In this document: positions 55,908 through 64,000 of the stretch, in pieces
Layout: every line of letters begins with the position of its first letter
How positions within the stretch are numbered: position 1 is the stretch's first letter
Assembly (NCBI GenBank): GCA_025765595.1
Contig: JAIVFH010000122.1
Location: 1 to 64,000 of the forward strand
From: Obelidium mucronatum
Lineage: Eukaryota; Chytridiomycota; Chytridiomycetes; Chytridiales; Chytriomycetaceae
Length of the DNA: 64,000 nt
Reading direction: 5' to 3'
Translations under genes and position numbers: made by a program
The notes under the pieces: generated by a model
The model's input: only the letters and a program-made list of their open reading frames with translations
Told to the model about the DNA's origin: nothing
Databases searched by the model: none

Positions 55908-57268
55908 TTAGGAGAGGTCAAAAACTCTTCTTTGGACTTGAGTTCCTTCAATCTCCAAATGATCCTGGTCAAAATGTGCCCACAATGCTCCTTCAAAGGA
56001 AACACCTATACTTCCCAACTTCCAAATAATTCGAACATCTAGCTTTTCGGCAACAGCTGACAGGAATTCTGGAGCTTCCATCTCAAGAATTGAACAGATT
56101 GAGCAGGTCTGGCTGATAGCATGTTGTGAAACAAGTTTGAAAAACCGACCCGAAGACCTTACAACTGTGATTGTGACTGTTCGAACATTGCTTCCAGTTG
56201 ATGCTTGGGAAAGGGTGCCCTTCACAGAAGGGCGGGCTGATGGGGGTTCTAAAGTTGACAAGCCAGTACCCAACCTTTCCTGTTGAAGAAGATATGCGTT
56301 TTTCATATCAAAGCATGCATAGTTGGGAGGTGTGTTAAGAGTAAGATGTGGATCATTTCCAGCTGTCTGAACAACATTCAGTTTGTTGACAGGTTTGCTC
56401 TGAGAAACTCACCAAGATTCTAGCCCAAGGACGCAAATGCTTATCTTCAGATAGAAGCAAATGGTAACCATTTCTTCTGAGGCAACCATTTGAGTGGTCG
56501 CCATGGTTGTCCTTGACTTGACAAGTACCCACATACAACTCCTTCAGTTGACCAAGAGAGTCATTTCGAGTATGTGGATGCCCTGCCAGTTTTTCCAAAA
56601 TGTCGCGACGGTGGGTAGCTGGTTGAGCTGAAGCACTACTACTGGAACCTATAATTGTAATTGACGTAAGAAGACCTGAAGATGACCAGATAATTCACCT
56701 TTTGACAGGAAGACAACAAAACTAAAGCTGTTTGGAAATTGAAACACTCCTTTCACTGCCTTTACCTTGACTCGAAGCACAAAGGCCAGACCGTCATCTT
56801 CAATTTCTTGTTTGGCTGCTGCCTTCGTGTCTCTGAAGGCAATCTTGAATAAAAGATTCGACCAAGCTGGTTTAGAATCGGTAACCAATCTAATAAAGGA
56901 TGCTTTGTTCAACGACGTCAGACGTGTGAGCTTTGTGAACATGCTGATTGATTGTATATCTTTCCCAGTGGCTTCATCAACAGCAACAACAGGAACCACT
57001 GTAAACCAGCAAATGTTATTATGCTTACTTTTCGTGGCAGTACATCAGTAATAAACTCACTGATTTCGCAGCTTGCTGCCTTTTCGAAACCCTCGTCATC
57101 CAAATTGATTTTTTTGCCGAATCTTGGCTCATTCTCGTTTGAAATTTGCCGCTTTAGATGACGATGATCTGATTGTTCCGATGGACAAGATGAATCAAAA
57201 CAAAAAGTGGGTGCAGATGATGGTCTTTGGGATACTAACCTTGATGTAGTTGAAGCAGCCAATCCCAT
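55908..57268 (-). CDS. Unrecognised multi-exon protein
   Basis: Four successive minus-strand frames (56918-57268, 56649-56999, 56353-56598, 55908-56306) look like exons. Sequence blocks include INLDDEGFEKAASCEISEFI, LTRLTSLNKASFIRLVTDSK and HGDHSNGCLRRNGYHLLLSE followed by LRPWARILV. The last exon ends DQDHLEIEGTQVQRRVFDLS. Donor and acceptor candidates exist (for example GTAAGC near 57030), but I could not join all frames consistently. The block HLRPWARILV-PPNYACFD looks like a repeated-family protein of early fungi. I assign no function. Confidence 0.4.
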
Positions 57269-58331
57269 ATGTTCTCTCTGAGCGGTACAGTATTTCGAAA
57301 CAGCCCGGATATTGCAATCAGCTGCAATCAGTAGGGGCTACTTCCAAATCGTTAGAGCTTGTCAGCAAAAAGTCCTCCAGTGGCCTGCCATTCAATGCAA
57401 TCTTGCCAACCAACCCAAAGCCTTACTCTACTGTAACTTTCTAATTTCGATGTAGATGTACACTAAATCGCTCTCACAGGTGGCATGTGCTTGAGGGAAG
57501 GATATAGGGTCGTTAGCTTTGAAACCCCCCTCCTGAAAAACATGAAAAAACTCAGTTTTTATTTTCGTTTTTATAAGTTTTGTTGGCAAGATTTCGAACA
57601 AGAAATCGGAAAAAATCGGTCAACTTTGAAACCCCCTATTGAAAGGCCCATATAAAAAATCGAAAGGCAGGCCTGATAAAAAGTGATGAACAACTTGGTC
57701 GGCGCACCACCCATAAACACCCCGAAACAGCCGCCCCACCTTCCGCGGCACGCCCAGAGAGATACAGAATATTCCATTTATATTCAAATAAATTAATTAC
57801 TTGATACATTGCTTTGACATACTCTGGACGGTCAGCCACGACGGTCCTACACCAAACTTGAAAAAATAATCAAATCAAAATAATCGACAAATTCGGAATT
57901 ACATTTATTTGCAACCTATTTAATTGATTGTAACTGGCTGTAATTGGATGTAATTGGGTGGATGGAGAAATAAATAGTTGAGTATTTTTGATTCCTTTTT
58001 TTATTCAACTCCCCAAAATCCACACCAAGACTGTTGGATGATTGTGCTCTTCATTGAGCTGTATCCGGCTAGTTGGTGTTTGGGGACTTTATTTATAGTT
58101 TATTTGAAACTTGCGTTTCTGTCTTGTTTGTTCGACATGTCATTCAAAGCCGCCGCTGCGAAAGTTTCCCTCGAGTCCGAGCGATAAGGCAAGGTACGAG
58201 CCAGCAAGGCGAGACCTGCGACACGCTATTCGCGCGAAGCGCGTTAGAAAATTTTGAGTTTTTGACAGGACTGTGTAGCCTAAAACAACGTTTACGAACC
58301 AATACTGAACGAACATATTAGAAAAGATTTA
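57269..58331. other. Intergenic, no gene seen
   Basis: Two copies of TTTGAAACCCCC occur at about 57519 and 57627. A GC hairpin CGCGCGAAGCGCG lies near 58231. Short frames at 57571-57839 show no recognisable motif. Confidence 0.5.
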
Positions 58332-58814
58332 TTATAGTTTATGCCACAATAAGCTCGGAACAATCTGGATTTTTGCTTCCATGCCGTCAATCGTTAGTTT
58401 CTCAAACACCGCACCATTTTGGCATTCGACAAAGGCAACTCCGTCAATCACCAATACAGTCGAGCCCTCTTCCTGAAACTCATTCTCACAGTCTAAATCT
58501 TTCCTCCACTTTTTGGACACATTTGTAAGGGAGTGAACAATTCAATCAGCGGCTTTCCCACCCTTGGGAATGTAAGAATAGTGAGCTTGCAAATAATCGT
58601 TGACTGTTGTTCCTTTGAATCCCTCCTCCAAGATGCATTTTTCAAAGAGTTTTTGCAACCGCGCCCTCACAAACACATTCGCCTTGGGGCTTTGCTTCAG
58701 TTTTGCCAGAAACAATTTCCGCTTTAACTTCACAGCATTGACGCTGATTTTGTTTCCATATATTTGAATCAAATTGTTCCAGTTTTTGATTGGATCGTTG
58801 AAGGTTTGGAGCAT
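58332..58814 (-). pseudogene. Possible Gag-like remnant
   Basis: Two minus-strand frames (58542-58814 and 58332-58520) follow each other. The first has NWNNLIQIYGNK, VRARLQKLFEKCILEEGFKG and NDYLQAHYSYIP, resembling the helical Gag region of copia elements. The second starts SKKWRKDLDCENEF. No knuckle or pol is adjacent, so this call is weak. Confidence 0.25.
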
Positions 58815-59053
58815 TAAAAATTCATAAGTTGTCTGGCAAACAACACTGGTTATTGGTCTTGCTTAATGAATAAGAATAAATCCACCTTCCAGACGCTATA
58901 AGACGCCTTAACGAACAAGGGAGGAGGGGCGTTATTCCCCAATTTGAGTGGTGCTCGTTTTAAACCCCGAAGTACCAATGGAACAGCACCTACTGGAATA
59001 GGAATTATTGATTTTGCAACATGATCTACAAAGAATATTGGTTCAGCATTTGA

Positions 59054-60174
59054 TTACATCAGGTTACTAAAAGAGCACAAACCATAACCTCTCCACAACA
59101 CGTGGCTTCTCATTTGTGCAGCAGTAGGCTTGCACCACCCATCAATAAGGTCCCTGACACTTTCAAACTCGCATGCTGCAGTCGGCTCAATAAGCGTGTC
59201 CAGTTGGATAGAGTATTGGTTCGTTGCAAAAGCAAATTTTCGAATGCTTGAACCTAAATGCTTAAAAACTGGATTGACAGTAGGCTCCTCATTCGATGGT
59301 TCGTTTGCCAGTTCTAGACTGTGCAGAATTTGAATTTCATGGTTACGCAATGGTTGGTTTGACAGTTCTACAGGATTGACGTTCAAGAGATCAGGAAGCA
59401 TTGTTGACAGCTTTCGGAAGTCACAGGCTCTCGAAAGAATCCAAAACTCATCTTCTGGATCAAGTTCATCCAAACTCAATTGAAAGGGCAATTTGCCATC
59501 GCAGAGAAACTCTCCAATCTGCTTTTTGATTAATCTTTGGTGATGAAACTTGAATAAAGCTGGACAAACCGCTTGATCTTCGGCTGCCACAGTTTCCTGA
59601 TTTCGAAAATCATCAATAGAAGTCTCCTTTACCCCATAAGACATGATATCTGAATGAAGTTTGCAGTATTCTTTTGGGTTATTCTTTTGTTTCTTTGCAG
59701 CTGGCTTTGTGACAGTGTCCTAGTGTCCTGGCCTACTTCCGCAGGATCCACAACGTCTTCGCCTAACTGAATAGTAGTAGTATTTGCTGTATTTGTTGGT
59801 GGTTTCTGTCGCCGTCCCTTCCTCTTCTTTGCATTTTCACACCCAACAGGTCCTATGTATGCAATTAAAACAGGGTTCCACCTTTCTGCCAAATTTTTTG
59901 CTGAAGGGAACTGATGACACGGGTGAAAATGGTTGTTTTGAGGTGTACCATTTTCAACAAGAAAATGGGCAACTTCTCCTTTTCCTTCTACATTGCAATT
60001 CTGCTCCAAAATGTACGAAAGAGCAAATTGATCTTCAGAGTGGTCAGCAATGCTTCCATCGGCACATACATGCCGAGACATTGATGGCAGAACTTCGGAG
60101 GTCCAAGAATAAAGCCCAAATTCCGCATCAAATAAAAACTCGGTTTTAAAGAACTCTCCCAGAGTAAAAACCAT
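59054..60174 (-). CDS. Unrecognised protein, probably two exons
   Basis: A 181-codon frame (59629-60174) beginning MVFTLGEFFKTEF and a 196-codon frame (59054-59644) overlap slightly in different frames. An acceptor-like TTCATTCAG lies at the junction near 59655, so an intron there could join them. The first has a basic stretch KKRKGRRQK and the second is acidic with DELDPEDEFWIL. No domain is recognised. Given the surroundings it may belong to a transposon. Confidence 0.4.
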
Positions 60175-60267
60175 CCGTTAACTGTTATTGTTGTGTGGGT
60201 GGAAAATAAAGACTTTAATTCTTCCCAATAATCTAAAGCGTTATCAGCACCAATCCAAAACAAAACT

Positions 60268-63200
60268 ATGCTCGCCGCGTATGGCCCACCAAAAGAGTCT
60301 AACAAACTCACCAAGTCGAACTACACTACCTACTTTCGCAAGTGGTATCAAGAAATCAAGAAGGTCCTGGGTAATATCGGTCTACCTGCTAGCTCTGCTC
60401 TCTACCAAGTCACCGCCACCCCAGACACTGTCCCAGTTAACTCTCTCGTGATGTTCATGACCGTCCCAGTCACACACGTCTCCAAAGCGAAAGTTTACAG
60501 CTTCGAACCACTGGTTGAAGGATCTGTTGTCTGAACTGTCAAAACACCAACTTTCGACCAGGAAATGCGATTCAACGGAATTGTCTCCAACTTCGAAACC
60601 GCTAAGAGTCGGGTATGGGGAGTTATACAAGACTATACTGATGAAACTATCTTCACTGTCTTCAAGTCTTCGGCGGGAATTCAGGAAAACATCGTCACTG
60701 GCCTCAATGCCCTTCAAAGCCACTGTCTCGTGTCGAATCAGGCAAACATCAATGCCGCAAAGAATACCCTCCAGTCATTACGTCTATCTCCAAACAAACA
60801 CCCTCTCTCCCTCCTGCAATCAATACAAACACAGGTACTCATCCTCGCCGACCTCGGATACCCCGATTCGAATAATCCAGCTTTATGTGCGGAATTCGAA
60901 GCAAATAACATCGAAAATTTCTTTATTGGACTTACGGATGATGAACTCGCAAGATCGATGAAGGCACTTATATTCTCCAAAGCTAAAAAGTCCCCAATGG
61001 ACTTCATGGAAGTACTGGCTATTGTATCAGAAGACGAACTTGGATCAAGAGGGCGAATTGTGCACAAGGAATGGTTTGGTACAGGTGTAAGCAAATCGTT
61101 TGTCGCTACTGCAGATATGTCATTGGAATCACAAGTTAATATGATAGTTACAAAAGCCTTGGCAGCCATGAGTACCACCGACAACAGACCAAAGACCAAA
61201 GATCCTCTCAAATTGTTTGTCCTCGGTTTCCCACATGGTACTACGTCAGAATCGCTTCAGAGACACTTCCAAGGCTCCAAACGTGTCGACTTGGCAAAGA
61301 GTGCGAATGGAAGCCCAATAGCCTTTGTGTTGTTTGATACTCATATTGCAACTACCAACGGATTGAATACTAGTGTGGATTTTGGGCAGTCTAAATTGGT
61401 TATTCACCGTGCTTTCAATAAAGCTATTCAATCCTACAAGATTTCCGTTTCTACACCTGTAATTAATCGGACTATTGAGCCGATTGCTTATCTCGACTCA
61501 GGTTCCCAAAAACACTTGACCTACTCAGCCGCTCTACTGAATAACACATCAAAATGCAAACCCTCATCAGTACAAGGAATTGTTTCAGGCGCATTGTTAC
61601 ATGGAAGTGGTATCCAAGGGGACGTTAAAATCAAGGAGTCCAATCTCACCCTGAATGGGGTTGAACATATTCCGAACTCTACTGAAAATTTAGTCTCAAT
61701 ATGGAAACTATTAGTCGAGAAACTCAATGTCTATTTTGACCATGAGACAATGACAGCATACATTGGAACTATGAAGAATGGAGAGTTCACTATAACGGCT
61801 CGTGCAAAAGGTGTCGATGGACTATTTCACCTACTTCTTGATGCACCTGGTACCCAAATCGATTTGGATTCGGATCCAAAAATAAAAGCTATGCTCGGTT
61901 TGACGTTCCCAAGTACTACTCTCAGAACATGGCACGAAAGATTTATGCAGGCTGGAATCGACCAAATATTGAAAACTGTCCCGGCCGTAAACGGTCTTGA
62001 CTTTGCAGGTTCGAAAGAAAAAGAGTTCTTCTGCGAGACGTGTGTACTCGCAAAAATGCCAAGATTGCCATACAACAAATCCGGTTGGACGCCAAGCAAA
62101 ATATTGGATACCATTATTATTGATGTATTCTTCCCAGAGAGAGGCAATCCTTCTCTCGACGGCCACACGTGTATGCTGGGTGTCATGGTTCCATCTATTA
62201 ATCTTAAACTATGTTACGGCCTCTTCAAACACAAAGCCACAGATGCTGTCGAGGCGCTACGCATTGCTATTGACTATTTGGAATCACACTCAAATGAAAA
62301 AGTTCAGAATATTCGGATGGACCCCTCAGGCGAAGCCGAAAGCAATTTGATGCGTGAAACTGGCCTCAAACTGGCAAAAACAATACAGATTACAATGACC
62401 GAGGCCCACAATCAAGACGGACACCTCAATGGATACTTCAAAGTCATGATGGAACGCGTTCGGGCTAATATTATACAAACGGGTTCTCCAATGAACTTCT
62501 GGCTTAACAACGCTTATTAGCACACATATGTTGACAATAGGACAATACACGGTACCGAAACAAAAACGCCCATTGAATTACTCACTGGAAAAAAACCACT
62601 GGTTAAACACTGGAGAACATTGAACTGTATCGCATATCCGCGAATTCTTCCAAAACACGTCAAAATTACTGAGGCCAATATTGAAAAACCTGGTGTCTAC
62701 TGGAAAACTGGACCTCGCGCCAGACGTGCTCATTTTATTGGCTATGGAAATTACGATGGCCACCCGATCCAAAGAATGGGCTGGAAATTCTTACTGGATG
62801 TTTCGGATCCCTCCACGGTTATCTATTCGCGTGACGCATACTTTGTCGAAAATGCATTCAATCTGGAGCAACTTCAAGGAAAACAACATGAGAATATCAA
62901 GGCCATTCGCTGGGCCAACATCTACGAAGATCATGCTCTAGAAGATTTGATTGCCATGCCTCTGGATTGTCCGATACAGGTACTCGAAGACGCCGCCTCC
63001 GATACAAGTGAAATTCTTCCGATTCAGGTACCGATCTCTAGACCATCCACTCCAACAAACTCCATTTCAGATGATGAATTTTTTACTCCAGCTTCTAATA
63101 CTTCAACTGCTACAGCTACTACTCCTACTACAATTACAGCCGCTACAGAAAACACAGAAAGTCCACCACCAACTCCTACACCTTTTACTCGAAGATCAAC

Positions 63201-64000
63201 GCGTAATACCACTCAACAACAACACTACGACGCTGCTACAGGAAAACATTATTCCGCTTTCCTCTCTAGAGACGCAAAAATTTCAGTGAGGGATGCGCTA
63301 CAAATGCAAATCTGGAGAGATGCCTTCAACAAACACCACAAGAAACTTGATGATGCATCTGCATATAAGTTTGTGGTCAAGTCTGCAGCTACAACTCCAA
63401 TCATCCCGCTTTTCTATGGACTTACCGAAAAACTAAACGAAGACTCTGGACTATTCGAACCGTATGTCCGTGCTATCGCTGACGGTAGTTCCCAGAATCT
63501 CGCAGACGTTGGACAAGTCTATGTAACAACTCCAGACATCGAATCGAACAAGATTTTCTCCATTCATGTTGTTCAAAGAGGTATGAATACACGAAAGGTG
63601 GATGTTAACGGGGCATTTCTACAAACCCCAAACAACCCAGACCGACCTGTTTTTACCTACATCCCGGATGGTTTCCCGACCCCCGCAGAAGTATTGCCTG
63701 CAACACACTGTCTCCAATGGCTAAAAGTTATCAACGGTCAACGGGATGGTTCTTTCCTGTTTGCAAACCATCGCGACAGTCTATTTAGGGAATATGGTTT
63801 CGAACAATGCCCCTCAAGCCCTTCTATTTGGGTGAAACAACTTACAAATATTGCACACGAAAAAATTCTCTTCATGCAGTGGTATGCTGACGACGGTGAA
63901 ATTGCGGACAACCCCGGTTGCAGAGTAGAGGCTGATGCATTTCTGGACTGGTTACACAAACGCTTACCGATCACTGTAAAGGACAAAGTCGGTACTATTA
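60268..64000 (+). pseudogene. Copia D gag-pol polyprotein with RRM-like segment, two in-frame stops, partial
   Basis: One frame from ATG 60268 is interrupted by TGA (60532-60534) and TAG (62518-62520) but is otherwise open. Gag has no CCHC knuckle; an RRM-like segment (61205-61440) precedes the protease motif YLDSGSQKH (Asp codon 61495-61497). Then come the integrase finger (WHERFM .. CETC), a D,D,E core with IRMDPSGEAES and TEAHNQDGHLNGYF, a Thr/Pro-rich linker near 63050-63200, and RT with VDVNGAFLQ and QWYADDGE. RNase H lies beyond the window. The overall plan matches copia element 1, so both belong to one lineage (inference). The stops make it non-autonomous unless read through. Confidence 0.88.
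61205..61440 (+). other. RRM-like segment in copia D Gag
   Basis: Predicted strand and helix order is that of an RRM: strand LKLFVLGFP, helix TSESLQRHFQ, strand RVDLAKS, strand SPIAFVLFD in the RNP1 position, helix, strand SKLVIHRA. It occupies the same place, between Gag and protease, as 4355-4590 in element 1, though sequence identity is low. Confidence 0.55.

Larger units (their letters stand above)
60239..64000 (+). mobile_element. Copia element D, right end outside the window
   Basis: A candidate primer-binding site CGTTATCAGCACCA (60239-60252) matches that of copia C at 13 of 14 bases, so the 5' LTR should end at about 60238. TGTTATTG..AATAAA upstream is compatible with an LTR, but no second copy is in the window. 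The coding region begins at 60268 and continues past 64000. Confidence 0.8.

Noticed and set aside
57571..57839. Minus-strand frames containing ADRPEYVKAMYQ
   Set aside because: Only a short plausible stretch; no family and no consistent exon structure.
1..64000. CRISPR arrays, bacterial operons or prophage
   Set aside because: None seen; spliceosomal introns and eukaryotic genes fill the window.

Overview
The window is nuclear DNA of a fungus with a flagellated stage, most likely a chytrid (inference). The fungal signal is a WOPR (Gti1/Pac2) transcription factor. The flagellar signal is a complete ZMYND10, a factor needed to assemble axonemal dyneins. Host genes are intron-rich, with introns mostly 50-75 bp, GT..AG ends and closely spaced genes. 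I rebuilt exons by eye from splice sites and reading frame; for seven genes the exon lengths sum to an exact multiple of three.

Layout. 1-8.4 kb: a tandem kinase gene ending in a Sel1-repeat domain, whose first kinase is split by a young copia element with identical LTRs and a 5-bp target duplication. 8.4-24.3 kb: a graveyard of nested transposons. It holds a DDE_1 (pogo-like) transposase cut in two by copia remnants, a PIF/Harbinger element cut by another copia, and a BED/hAT-type transposase interrupted by a 424-bp MITE with an 8-bp target duplication. 24.3-29.3 kb: gene-poor, with a 47-nt G run, tandem repeats, a tRNA-like sequence and one or two doubtful small genes.

29.3-52.0 kb is a compact housekeeping island: glucosidase I (+), ZMYND10 (+), importin-7/8-like (-), proteasome alpha-6 (+), WOPR factor (-), Sen1 helicase (-) and BRF1 of TFIIIB (+). 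They share no pathway; they are linked by short divergent or convergent spacers. The importin gene carries two apparent single-base insertions that break an otherwise perfect 1,034-residue frame.

52.0-64.0 kb returns to accessory DNA: a decayed Sel1 fragment, GC-rich repeats, an IS630/Tc1-like DD34E transposase, two unrecognised multi-exon genes, and a further copia element running off the right edge.

The most unusual signal is that two copia polyproteins (4.4-4.6 kb and 61.2-61.4 kb) lack the usual CCHC zinc knuckle. In its place, just before the protease, each has an RRM-like beta-alpha-beta-beta-alpha-beta segment. The other copia elements in the window keep CCHC-like knuckles.
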